Shown here piece by piece: positions 1-7,436 of a DNA stretch of 64,000 bases. Source of the DNA: Streptomyces adelaidensis (GTDB lineage Bacteria; Actinomycetota; Actinomycetes; Streptomycetales; Streptomycetaceae); the NCBI RefSeq assembly GCF_016598475.1, contig NZ_JAEMUX010000004.1, positions 62,001 through 126,000 of the forward strand, in the 5' to 3' direction. A program made the position numbers and the translations under genes. The notes under the pieces are model-generated. The model searched no databases. It saw only the letters and a program-made list of their open reading frames with translations, and had not been told where the DNA came from. The first letter of the stretch is position 1; each line of letters opens with the position of its first letter.

Positions 1-160
1 CGAGGGCTTCGGCGATGGTGTCGGCGTCGTGGGCGGCGTCGATGACGATCACCTCGTGGTCGTCGCCGACGATCCACACGTTGTTGTCGACGTCCCAGGT
101 GCCGCCGTCCAGCGAGAACGTCCCCGAGGTGACGAGATGCTCGATACGGGCGCCGGCCAT
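1..160 (-). CDS. MBL-fold metallo-hydrolase, N-terminal part (runs off the window)
   Basis: Only the first 53 codons are present; the rest lies beyond base 1. The visible peptide begins [20 protein letters not shown] and continues with a DNNVWIVGDD...VIVIDAAHDAD stretch, which is the first beta-sheet region of metallo-beta-lactamase-fold hydrolases (family knowledge). The ATG overlaps the stop of the upstream dehydrogenase in a TGATG arrangement, so the two are translationally coupled. In actinomycetes an MBL hydrolase commonly follows the mycothiol-dependent formaldehyde dehydrogenase, where it may hydrolyse the S-formylmycothiol product; that role is inferred from context. The HxHxDH metal motif is not in the visible part. 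Confidence 0.8.
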   Translation of the reverse strand, partial: MAGARIEHLVTSGTFSLDGGTWDVDNNVWIVGDDHEVIVIDAAHDADTIAEAL

Positions 161-1245
161 CAGAGGACCACCACCGAGCGCAGCACGTCGCCGCCGTGCA
201 TCCGCTCGAAGGCCTTCTCGACGTCGTTGAGGGCGATGGTCTCGGTGACGAACGCGTCCAGGTCGAGGCGCCCCTGGAGATAGAGGTCGATGAGCATCGG
301 GAAGTCCCGGCTCGGCAGGCAGTCGCCGTACCAGGAGGATTTCAGCGTGCCGCCCCGCCCGAAGACGTCCAGCAGCGGCAGCTCCAGCTTCATCTCCGGG
401 GTGGGGACGCCGACGAGGACGACCGTGCCGGCGAGGTCGCGGGCGTAGAAGGCCTGCTTGTACGTCTCCGGGCGGCCGACCGCCTCGATGACGACATCGG
501 CGCCGAAACCGCCGGTCAGCTCGCGGATCGCCTCGACCGCGTCGGTGTCCTTGGAGTTGACGGTGTGGGTCGCGCCCAGCTTCTTCGCGGTGGCCAGCTT
601 GTGGTCGTCGATGTCCACGGCGATGATCTTCGCCGCGCCCGCCAGGCTCGACCCGACGACCGCCGAGGCCCCGACGCCGCCGCAGCCGATGACGGCCACG
701 GTGTCGCCCCGGCCGACGTTGCCGGTGTTGATGGCCGCGCCGATGCCCGCCATCACCCCGCACCCCAGCAGCCCGGCGACCGCCGCCGACGCGGCCCGGT
801 CGACCTTCGTGCACTGCCCCGCCGCGACCAGCGTCTTCTCCGCGAACGCGCCGATACCCAGCGCCGGTGACAGCTCGGTGCCGTCGAGCAAGGTCATCTT
901 CTGCTTGGCGTTGTGGGTGTCGAAGCAGTACCAGGGCCGCCCGCGCAGACAAGCCCGGCACTGTCCGCACACCGCGCGCCAGTTGAGGATGACGAAGTCG
1001 CCGGGTGCCACGTCGGTGACGCCCTCGCCGACCGACTCCACGACCCCGGCGGCCTCGTGGCCGAGCAGGAAGGGGAAGTCGTCGTTGATGCCGCCCTCGC
1101 GATAGTGCAGATCGGTGTGGCAGACCCCGCAGGCCTCGACCTTCACCAGCGCCTCGCCAGGGCCCGGGTCGGGCACGATGATCGTCTCCAGGCTGACGGG
1201 GGCGCCCTTCCCCCGCGCGACGACAGCACGGACCTGATGAGTCAT
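160..1245 (-). CDS. S-(hydroxymethyl)mycothiol dehydrogenase-like zinc alcohol dehydrogenase
   Basis: A 361-residue class III-like zinc dehydrogenase predicted to oxidise the formaldehyde-mycothiol adduct with NAD in the cytosol. Visible signatures are the catalytic-zinc site [10 protein letters not shown] near residue 40, the [14 protein letters not shown] segment, a structural-zinc cluster [15 protein letters not shown] around residues 95-110, and the Rossmann motif [10 protein letters not shown] near residue 190. Length and motifs agree with the actinobacterial formaldehyde-detoxifying family (mscR/adhE2 type). ATG at 1245 is chosen because GAGGAG lies 5 nt upstream; the in-frame GTG at 1251 would overlap that ribosome site. 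The stop overlaps the start of the downstream metallo-hydrolase, giving a two-gene operon. Confidence 0.88.
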   Translation of the reverse strand: MTHQVRAVVARGKGAPVSLETIIVPDPGPGEALVKVEACGVCHTDLHYREGGINDDFPFLLGHEAAGVVESVGEGVTDVAPGDFVILNWRAVCGQCRACLRGRPWYCFDTHNAKQKMTLLDGTELSPALGIGAFAEKTLVAAGQCTKVDRAASAAVAGLLGCGVMAGIGAAINTGNVGRGDTVAVIGCGGVGASAVVGSSLAGAAKIIAVDIDDHKLATAKKLGATHTVNSKDTDAVEAIRELTGGFGADVVIEAVGRPETYKQAFYARDLAGTVVLVGVPTPEMKLELPLLDVFGRGGTLKSSWYGDCLPSRDFPMLIDLYLQGRLDLDAFVTETIALNDVEKAFERMHGGDVLRSVVVL

Positions 1246-1459
1246 GGCCACTCCTCGATGGGTACGAACCGGAGTCCGACGTTGCTTATTACGGCACGCA
1301 TCTCATGTGCCGCAACAAGCATCGGGCAGGGCGGACCCGTGGTCAAGGACGGGACGCGAGCGGATGCCCTGCGGGTGGGGCGCCGGGGGCGGCCCCGGCA
1401 TCCGCCACCCGCCGGCGACGGGCCTCAGGCCGCGCAGGGCAGGCCGCTACGCTGGGATC

Positions 1460-2032
1460 ATGCCCGCCACCCGCCGCACGGCCCGCCAGGCCGACCTGCT
1501 GGAACGACTCGTCGCACTGGTCACGACGGAGGGGTTCGCGGAGCTGACCCTCGACGACCTCGCCGAGCGGCTGCACTGTTCGAAGACGACGCTCTACCAG
1601 CTCGCCCGCAGCAAGCAGGGGCTGGTCGTGGAGGCGGTCAAGCACTACTTCCGGGGGGCGACCGAGGCGGTCGAGAAGCGGGTGGCGCAGACCGTCGCCC
1701 CGTCGGACCGTGTCCGGGCGTACCTGACGGCGGTGGCCGAGCAACTGCGTCCGCTCTCCCGCCGGTTCCTCGACGACGTGGCGGAGTTCCCGCCCGCCCG
1801 CGAGGTGTACGAGGCCAACACGAGGATGGCCGCGGAGCGGGTGCGGCAGCTGATCTCCGAGGGTGTCTCCGGCGGCGCCTTCCGGGACGTGCACACCGCC
1901 TTCGTCGGAGAGGTCGCCGCCGCCACGATGCGCCAGATCCAGCAGGGCGAACTGAAGGCGCGCACCGGGTTGACCGACGCGGAGGCGTACGAGCAGCTCG
2001 CCTCACTGATCGTGCACGCCGTCTCGTCCTGA
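1460..2032 (+). CDS. TetR/AcrR-family transcriptional regulator
   Basis: A 190-residue protein with an N-terminal helix-turn-helix (EGFAELTLDDLAERLHCSKTTLYQLARSKQGLV, residues about 24-55) and an all-helical ligand-binding C-terminal half, the usual TetR layout and size. No good Shine-Dalgarno is seen; instead a TACGCT hexamer ends 6 nt before the ATG, which suggests a leaderless transcript. It lies 134 nt upstream of a co-directional acyl-CoA dehydrogenase whose promoter contains an imperfect 26-bp palindrome (2112-2137), so that gene is its most likely target and an acyl-CoA a plausible ligand (inference). An ORF in this frame can be extended upstream to 1244, but that extension is arginine-rich and unlike the family. 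Confidence 0.85.
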   Translation: MPATRRTARQADLLERLVALVTTEGFAELTLDDLAERLHCSKTTLYQLARSKQGLVVEAVKHYFRGATEAVEKRVAQTVAPSDRVRAYLTAVAEQLRPLSRRFLDDVAEFPPAREVYEANTRMAAERVRQLISEGVSGGAFRDVHTAFVGEVAAATMRQIQQGELKARTGLTDAEAYEQLASLIVHAVSS

Positions 2033-2111
2033 TATCCGGCGATCACCCCGGCCTTCTCGGCTCCCCGGGCCACCGCACCGAAGCCGACCACCTCTTCGCC
2101 GTACTGAAAAT

Positions 2112-2137
2112 GATACGCTTGTACGTACCGCAGTATC
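2112..2137. promoter_or_regulatory. Imperfect 26-bp palindrome, candidate TetR operator
   Basis: GATAC and GTATC arms flank, at equal 4-nt distances, the perfect core GTACGTAC (2121-2128). The two 13-nt halves match at 9 positions. It overlaps the -35 region of the acyl-CoA dehydrogenase promoter and lies between that gene and the TetR gene, as expected for a repressor site. Confidence 0.55.
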
Positions 2138-2148
2138 GCTTCTAGTAT
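2119..2148 (+). promoter_or_regulatory. Candidate promoter of the acyl-CoA dehydrogenase
   Basis: TTGTAC (2119-2124) and TAGTAT (2143-2148) are spaced by 18 nt and resemble a housekeeping -35/-10 pair. Transcription would begin close to 2155, giving a very short leader. Confidence 0.45.
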
Positions 2149-2166
2149 CAAAGCATGGAGGTTGCC

Positions 2167-3345
2167 GTGCCTGCCACTCGCGCCCTGCCGACCGAGGAAG
2201 CCGTCGAGCTCATCCAGCTCACGCGCACGCTCGCCGCCAAGGAGCTCACCCCTCGGGTCGCCGACGCGGAGGCGGACGAGACGTTTCCCCGGGACGTCTT
2301 CCGCACCCTCGGGCGCAGCGGCCTGCTCGGGCTGCCCTTCGCCGAGGAGTGCGGCGGGGCGGGCCAGCCGTACGAGGTCTATCTCCAGGTGCTGGAGGAG
2401 GTCGCCGCGGTCTGGTCGAGCGTCGCCGTGGGCATCTCCGTGCATGCCCTGTCCTGCTTCCCGCTGGCGCGCTTCGGCACGGAGGAGCAGCGGCGCCGGT
2501 GGCTGCCGGACATGATCGGTGGCGAACTGCTCGGCGCGTACTGCCTGTCCGAGCCGCACGCCGGCTCCGACCCGGCGGCCATGCTGACCCGCGCGGTCCG
2601 TGACGGCGACGAATACGTCCTCAACGGTGCCAAGGCCTGGACGACGCACGGCGGTCACGCCGACTTCTACACGGTGATGGCCCGCACCTCCGACGAGCGC
2701 GGCCGCGGCATCTCCTGCTTCCTGGTCCCGGCGGACACCCCGGGGCTCAGCGCCGATCCGCCGGAGCGGAAGATGGGGCTGACCGGCTCGGCGACGGCCA
2801 CCATGCGACTGGACGACGTCCGGGTGCCGGTCGAGCGGCGGATCGGGGCGGAGGGGGAGGGCCTGAAGATCGCGCTCGCCTCGCTGGACTGCGGCCGCCT
2901 CGGCATAGCCGCTGTCGCCACCGGGCTCGCCCAGGGCGCCCTCGACCACGCGGTGCGTTACGCCCGCGAGCGGGAGACCTTCGGCAGGCCGATCATCGAG
3001 CACCAGGGCCTGGCGTTCCTGCTGGCCGACATGGGCGCCGCGATCGAGTCGGCGCGGGCCACCGCGCTGTCCGCCGCGCGGCTGAAGGACCTCGGCCTCC
3101 CCTTCACGCTGGAGGCGTCGATCGCCAAGCTCGTGGCCACGGACAACGCCATGAAGGTCACCACGGACGCGGTACAGGTCCTCGGTGGATACGGGTACAC
3201 CCGCGACTTCCCCGTCGAGCGCTATATGCGCGAGGCCAAGGTCATGCAGATCTTCGAAGGCACCAACCAGATCCAGCGGATGGTCATCTCCCGCGCGCTG
3301 GACCGGAACGACGGCGGTGCGCTCACCGTCCTCGGCAAGGGCTGA
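2167..3345 (+). CDS. Acyl-CoA dehydrogenase
   Basis: A 392-residue FAD-dependent acyl-CoA dehydrogenase that introduces the first double bond in fatty acyl or branched acyl-CoA oxidation. Visible signatures are the FAD/substrate motif AYCLSEPHAGSD (about residues 125-136), NGAKAWTTHGG, the RETFGRPIIEHQGL segment, and the C-terminal VQVLGGYGYTRDFPVERYMREAK and IFEGTNQIQRMVISR motifs; the glutamate of IFEGTNQIQ is the usual catalytic base. GTG at 2167 is preferred because GGAGGT (2157-2162) sits just before it; an upstream in-frame ATG at 2155 overlaps that ribosome site and would only serve a leaderless message. Probably controlled by the adjacent TetR protein. Confidence 0.92.
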   Translation: MPATRALPTEEAVELIQLTRTLAAKELTPRVADAEADETFPRDVFRTLGRSGLLGLPFAEECGGAGQPYEVYLQVLEEVAAVWSSVAVGISVHALSCFPLARFGTEEQRRRWLPDMIGGELLGAYCLSEPHAGSDPAAMLTRAVRDGDEYVLNGAKAWTTHGGHADFYTVMARTSDERGRGISCFLVPADTPGLSADPPERKMGLTGSATATMRLDDVRVPVERRIGAEGEGLKIALASLDCGRLGIAAVATGLAQGALDHAVRYARERETFGRPIIEHQGLAFLLADMGAAIESARATALSAARLKDLGLPFTLEASIAKLVATDNAMKVTTDAVQVLGGYGYTRDFPVERYMREAKVMQIFEGTNQIQRMVISRALDRNDGGALTVLGKG

Positions 3346-3446
3346 CGAGGCGCGCGCCGTTGGAGGAGGCACGGGCTCGGCCCGAAAGGGTGAAGACCAC
3401 CTGGCCTGCGGGAAGCCCCGCCCGCGTGCCGGCTCGGGGGCCGGGG

Positions 3447-4745
3447 TCAGACCGGCCGGGGTGTGAGGCGTTTGTGGCCCCTGCGGTCGTAGTAGCTCGT
3501 CATCGCGAAGCCGAAGACGAGGGCGAGGGCGGTACCGAGGGCGATCATGAGCCAGGAGCGGGTGAGGCCGGCGTCGCCGCGCGCGTCGAAGTAGAGGATG
3601 GCGCGCACGCCGTCGCTGAGCTGGCGCATGGGCTCGAAGTGGGACAGGAAGCGGTAGAAGTCGGGCACCGCCTGGAGGGGGACGGTGGCGCCGGACGACG
3701 GCAGGCCGAGGACGATGAAGACGAACATGGACACCAGCTGCCCGATCCCGCCGAAGGCCGCGTTGATGGCCTGCACACCGAGGCCGACGGCGAGGGACGC
3801 GCAGTAGGAGTAGATCCACAGCAGCGGCAGATGCGAGGCGTCCATGTCGAGGACGCCGACGCAGCACGCCATCACCAGTGAGGCGCTGAGGAGGGTGATG
3901 CCGGCGGTCATGGCCATCTTCAGCAGCAGCGTCTGGTTCCGGGTGATCGGCACCGTCGGGCGGCGGGTGTGCCAGGGGCCGATCTCGTTGTCGGCGTAGC
4001 CGAGGGCGGTGTCGACGCCGTTGCTGATGACGTTGCCGCCCATGAAGCCGGCCAGGACGAGCAGCAGCGTGTAGTAGAAGGCGCTCAAACCGAGGCCGCT
4101 GTGGGTGCCGATGGGGTGGCCGACCTCCGTGACGACCTCCACGGGGTCGGCGAGCAGCAGCCGGGAGGTGGAGTCGGCACCGGTGGCGGCCCGCGTGAGC
4201 CGCTCGCCGAGGTCCTGGGACGCCTGGTGCGCCGCCTTGGTGGTGATCTGGCCCGCCAGGGAGGAGCCGAGGCTGCCCTTGCCGGGGTTGGTGAGCGTGG
4301 TCATCGTCGGCCGCTCGGTGGCCCCGGTCGTGGTCAGCGCGGTGACGGCGTCGGTGAAGTCGGCCGGGACGACGAGTGCGCCGTACACCTTGCCGGAGTC
4401 CAGCTGGTCCTGGGCCTGTGCGCGGGTGAGGGTACGCCACTCGGCCTTGCCGCCCGCGCTGTCGGCGGCGATGGCGGCGGTGACCTGGGTGCCCAGGTTC
4501 TCGCCCTGGCCGGCGGGCGGCTTGCCGGTGTCACCGTTGACCAGGGCGATGGGCAGGTCCCGCAGGTCACGGTTGGGGTTGACGATGCCGCCCATGTAGA
4601 GCAGGGACAGCAGCAGCGCGAGCAGTCCCGTCAGGACGGCGGGTACCAGCCACAGCTGGAGGTGGGACAGCAGCGCGATGGCGCGGGCCTCGGAAACCGT
4701 GTCGGGACCGGTATCAGGACCGGTATCAGGACCGGTGTCGGTCAT
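3447..4745 (-). CDS. YhgE/Pip-like (DUF3533-type) membrane protein
   Basis: A 432-residue membrane protein. After an acidic N-terminus with three GPDT repeats there is one transmembrane helix ([20 protein letters not shown], about residues 30-50), a roughly 170-residue extracytoplasmic domain containing [12 protein letters not shown] and [17 protein letters not shown], and about five helices in the C-terminal half, the last followed by the basic tail [15 protein letters not shown]. This is the topology of ABC-2-type/YhgE-Pip proteins, which are implicated in export or envelope processes. The extracytoplasmic sequence matches the part shared by phage-infection-protein homologues. No ATPase partner is adjacent, so the substrate is unknown. 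The start ATG has GGAG about 6 nt upstream. Confidence 0.78.
   Translation of the reverse strand: MTDTGPDTGPDTGPDTVSEARAIALLSHLQLWLVPAVLTGLLALLLSLLYMGGIVNPNRDLRDLPIALVNGDTGKPPAGQGENLGTQVTAAIAADSAGGKAEWRTLTRAQAQDQLDSGKVYGALVVPADFTDAVTALTTTGATERPTMTTLTNPGKGSLGSSLAGQITTKAAHQASQDLGERLTRAATGADSTSRLLLADPVEVVTEVGHPIGTHSGLGLSAFYYTLLLVLAGFMGGNVISNGVDTALGYADNEIGPWHTRRPTVPITRNQTLLLKMAMTAGITLLSASLVMACCVGVLDMDASHLPLLWIYSYCASLAVGLGVQAINAAFGGIGQLVSMFVFIVLGLPSSGATVPLQAVPDFYRFLSHFEPMRQLSDGVRAILYFDARGDAGLTRSWLMIALGTALALVFGFAMTSYYDRRGHKRLTPRPV
4705..4740. repeat. Three tandem 12-bp units in the membrane-protein 5' end
   Basis: Units of the form GGACCGGTATCA are repeated three times (the last with two changes) and encode the GPDT repeats at the N-terminus of the YhgE/Pip-like protein. 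Copy-number change would be in frame. Confidence 0.85.
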
Positions 4746-4840
4746 GGTGCTCCGTGGGTCCGGGCGGTGCGGGGGCCGCACTGCGTGGGATGGCGGCCGT
4801 GCCGCGACCACGGCACGGCCGCACGGGACACCAGCATGCG

Positions 4841-4885
4841 ACGTTCCCGGGGGAAAGGCGCGCGCTGTTCCCTTCCGCTCCCCCC
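4841..4885 (+). repeat. 45-bp intergenic palindromic element, copy 1
   Basis: The element begins ACGTT, contains the block GGAAAGGCGCG and closes with a CCCTTCC...CCCC arm that can pair with the first. A second, inverted copy of the same length is at 7301-7345. It lies in the divergent intergenic region between the YhgE/Pip-like gene and the C-S lyase gene. Confidence 0.5.
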
Positions 4886-4967
4886 GTTGCAGTACGGCGT
4901 GCCGTCGGCGGCCATGACAAGCCAAAGGGGCAGCAGGCGCAGGCAGCCCCCCGCCTACTCTTGGCCC

Positions 4968-6152
4968 ATGGACAGTGGATCTCGTGACACCTCCGCCCCG
5001 GGCACCGCCAATCCGCTGAGCCGGCTCTCGCTGGAGCAGCTGCGGCGGCGTACGAGCATGAAGTGGCGGACGTACCCGGACGACGTACTGCCGCTGTGGG
5101 TCGCCGAGATGGACACGCCCCTCGCCGAGCCGGTCGCGCGGGCGATCGTGGACGCGGTGGCACTCGGGGACACCGGTTACCCGGCCGGGACCGATTACGC
5201 CGAGGCGCTGGCCGGGTTCGCGAGCGGGCGGTGGGGCTGGGACGGCCTCGCGGTGAAGCGTACGGCGATCGTTCCGGACGTCATGCTGGGCATCGTCGAA
5301 ATGCTCAAGCTGGTCTCCGGACCGGGCGATCCGGTCATCGTCAACTCCCCCGTGTATCCGCCGTTCTACCAGTTCATCCAGAACCTGGGCCGTCCCGTGG
5401 TCGAGGCGCCGCTGGGGCCGGACGGCCGGATCGACTTCGAGGTGCTGGAGGCCGCGTTCGGGCGCGTCACTGACGGCCGGAAGCGCCCGGTCCACCTGCT
5501 GTGCAGCCCGCACAACCCGACCGGCACACTGCACACCGCCGAGGAGCTGGCGGAGGTGGCGAGGCTGGCGCGGTCGTACGGCGTCCGGGTCGTCGCCGAC
5601 GAGATCCACGCTCCGATCGTGGCCTCGGGCGCGACGTTCGTGCCGTATCTGAGCGTCCCCGGCGCGGAGGACGGGCTGTCGCTGATGTCGGCGTCCAAGG
5701 CGTGGAACCTGGCCGGGCTGAAGGCCGCGCTGGCCGTCGCCGGGCCCGACGCGGCCGCCGACCTCGCCCGCCTTCCCGAAGAGGTCGGCCACGGCCCCAG
5801 CCATGTCGGTGTCATCGCCCACACCGCCGCGCTGCGGCACGGCGGCGACTGGCTCGACGCCCTGCTCGCCGGGCTCGACGACAACCGACGGCTGCTGGCG
5901 GACCTGCTGGCCGCCCACCTGCCCGCCGTACGCTGCGCACCGGCCCAGGCCACCTACCTCGCCTGGCTGGACTGCCGGTCTCTGGGCGCGGACGGTGATC
6001 CGGCGACCCTCTTTCTGGACCGGGGCCGCGTCGCCCTGAACTCCGGCGCCGATTTCGGGACCGGCGGCGCGGGCTTCGTCCGGATGAACCTGGCGACCTC
6101 CCCCGAGCTGATCACCGAGGCGGTACACCGGATGGCCGCCGCTCTCGACTGA
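4968..6152 (+). CDS. PatB/MalY-type PLP-dependent C-S beta-lyase
   Basis: A 394-residue fold-type I PLP enzyme of the MalY/PatB group, which cleaves cystathionine, cysteine or related C-S bonds. Visible are [12 protein letters not shown] (residues about 41-52), typical of this group, SPHNPTG near residue 180, ADEIHAPIV near 210, the PLP-binding lysine in [14 protein letters not shown] (about K244) and the substrate-carboxylate arginine in FVRMNLA near the C-terminus. There is no Shine-Dalgarno; a TACTCT hexamer ends 6 nt before the ATG, again consistent with a leaderless transcript. Divergent from the membrane protein gene, with no obvious pathway partner nearby. Confidence 0.88.
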   Translation: MDSGSRDTSAPGTANPLSRLSLEQLRRRTSMKWRTYPDDVLPLWVAEMDTPLAEPVARAIVDAVALGDTGYPAGTDYAEALAGFASGRWGWDGLAVKRTAIVPDVMLGIVEMLKLVSGPGDPVIVNSPVYPPFYQFIQNLGRPVVEAPLGPDGRIDFEVLEAAFGRVTDGRKRPVHLLCSPHNPTGTLHTAEELAEVARLARSYGVRVVADEIHAPIVASGATFVPYLSVPGAEDGLSLMSASKAWNLAGLKAALAVAGPDAAADLARLPEEVGHGPSHVGVIAHTAALRHGGDWLDALLAGLDDNRRLLADLLAAHLPAVRCAPAQATYLAWLDCRSLGADGDPATLFLDRGRVALNSGADFGTGGAGFVRMNLATSPELITEAVHRMAAALD

Positions 6153-6189
6153 CTCGTCGCGAGAATGCCTTCCGAACAGCCATACCTCA

Positions 6190-6203
6190 ACCGGTCGACC
6201 GGT
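6190..6203. other. 14-bp perfect palindrome between convergent genes
   Basis: ACCGGTCGACCGGT reads identically on both strands and sits in the 70-bp gap between the C-S lyase stop and the GntR stop. It could form a short hairpin terminator, but has no T-tract. Confidence 0.5.
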
Positions 6204-6222
6204 GGTGAACTCGACATCACCG

Positions 6223-6929
6223 TCATCCCCTCCCGAGCCGCGCCCGCAGCCGCCGCGTCGCCGAGTCCATGTGCGCGTGCATGGCGGCCCGTGCCGCCCG
6301 GGGGTTCTTGTCCCGCACGGCCTTCAGTACGGCGTCGTGCTCGCCGAGCCGTCCCTCGCCCGGCTTGCGGATGTTCTGCCGGATCCATACGGCGACCAGG
6401 GTCTCCAGCCGGGCCTGGAGACCGGCCAGGGCGCTGTTGTGGGAGGCCTGGGCCAGGGCGCGGTGAAAGGCCAGGTCGGCCTCCAGACAGCGCTCCGGGT
6501 CGTCGTGTTCGGCGGCCATCCGGGCCAGATGGGCCTCGAGGGCGGTGACGTCGTTGTCCGTCCGGCGCAGCGCGGCGAGTTCCGCGAGGTCGACCTCCAC
6601 GCGCGCGCGAGCCCCCAGGAGTTCGTCCATGGTGTGGTCGCCCAGCATCAGTCCCCACTCCAGGACCTGCGGCAATAGGTCGGAGGGAGCGCCCCGGACA
6701 AAGGTGCCGTCGCCCTGCCGAATCTCCAGGAGTCCGAGCAGCGAGAGGGACTTGAGGGCCTCGCGGACCGCCGAGCGGCCCACCCCGAAGGTCGCCGCGA
6801 GCTCCCGCTCCGGCGGCAGCCGGTCACCGGCCCTGAGCCGGCCCGACGTCAGCAGATGGTCCAGCAGGCGGCGCGCCACCTCCACCGCGGGCGCCTGCGG
6901 CTCTTGTCGTTCGATGCAAGCCCGGCCAT
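6223..6929 (-). CDS. FadR-subfamily GntR regulator with apparent frameshift near the start
   Basis: The main frame encodes a winged-helix domain (SGRLRAGDRLPPERELAATF, then VGRSAVREALKSLSLLGLLE) followed by an all-helical FCD ligand domain with AEHDDPERCLEADLAFHRAL and metal-type histidines, about 220 residues in total. The frame lacks a sensible start: the first usable GTG (6885) cuts into the first helix. In the adjacent frame there is an ATG (6929) with a strong GGGGAGG site 8 nt upstream whose product MAGLASNDKSRRRP would lead straight into VEVARRLLDHLL if one base were restored near 6890-6900. I therefore annotate the whole span and infer a one-base deletion or sequencing error. Alternatively a longer in-frame start (7062) without ribosome site is used. 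Confidence 0.7.
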
Positions 6930-7300
6930 GCCCGCGGCCTCCCCTGTCTGGTCGTCCACCGGCGCGGCAGAACCGGCGCGCTCGGTCGACACGGTAACCG
7001 TCCGGGGCCCTCGTACCCTGTCGGCCTCGATCAATGGTTGGCAGGTAGACCAGTTGCGCCATCGTCGTCGAAACCAACGGACAGCACCAGTGCCGTCGCA
7101 CCGACGGAGGAAGCCGCGAAATCCGGTGCTCCCGACGCGGCAGACGAGCAGACTGCCGAGGGGCGGTACGGCGCACATGAGATAGTCGATCGGCCCGCGC
7201 GCGGCTTCGGACGCCGGCGGTTTTCGGTCCCTGAGGTGGCGGTGCGGCTGTGCGTGAGGTGCCCGCGAAGAGGTCGTCCGCTCGCGGCGGACGATGATGG

Positions 7301-7345
7301 GGGGACCGGGAAAGGGGAGTGCCCGCGCCTTTCCACTCTCAACGT
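7301..7345 (-). repeat. 45-bp intergenic palindromic element, copy 2 (inverted)
   Basis: Read on the minus strand it starts ACGTT and carries GGAAAGGCGCG at the same offset as copy 1 (4841-4885), then a CCCCTTTCC arm; the GGAAAGG and CCTTTCC arms pair perfectly. The position immediately upstream of the rifamycin-associated element may be coincidental. Confidence 0.5.
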
Positions 7346-7357
7346 ATAGCGCACCAG

Positions 7358-7377
7358 GGGGCTTGCGGCAAGGCCCC
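7358..7377 (+). promoter_or_regulatory. Rifamycin-associated element (RAE)
   Basis: The palindromic GGGGCTTGCGGCAAGGCCC matches, from memory, the 19-bp rifamycin-associated element found upstream of rifamycin-inducible resistance genes in actinomycetes. It lies 60 bp before the start of a HelR-type gene, a known RAE-controlled class. TTGCGG within it could act as a -35, with CACAAT (7388-7393) as a -10 at 19-nt spacing. Confidence 0.88.
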
Positions 7378-7436
7378 GGTCGTGGCGCACAATCACAGGC
7401 CGAGGCCACTACCTGCGGAAATGGGAGATTCACGAA

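Larger units (their letters stand above)
6930..7436. other. 507-bp divergent intergenic region upstream of the HelR gene
   Basis: No gene is supported here. It contains GGTAGACC near 7043-7050, a possible half-perfect GntR-type site; a perfect 8-bp-stem hairpin (TCGTCCGC / GCGGACGA, 7274-7294); the second copy of the 45-bp palindromic element (7301-7345); and the rifamycin-associated element (7358-7377). Confidence 0.6.

Noticed and set aside
1645..4440. Very long open frame on the minus strand (931 codons) across the TetR and dehydrogenase genes
   Set aside because: It is an arginine/proline/glycine-rich shadow caused by high GC3 of the plus-strand genes; no start signals or recognisable domains outside the real membrane-protein frame.
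7034..7052. FadR-type operator TGGT...ACCA upstream of helR
   Set aside because: The arms are 11 bases apart, wider than GntR/FadR sites, and only the short GGTAGACC core is symmetric.
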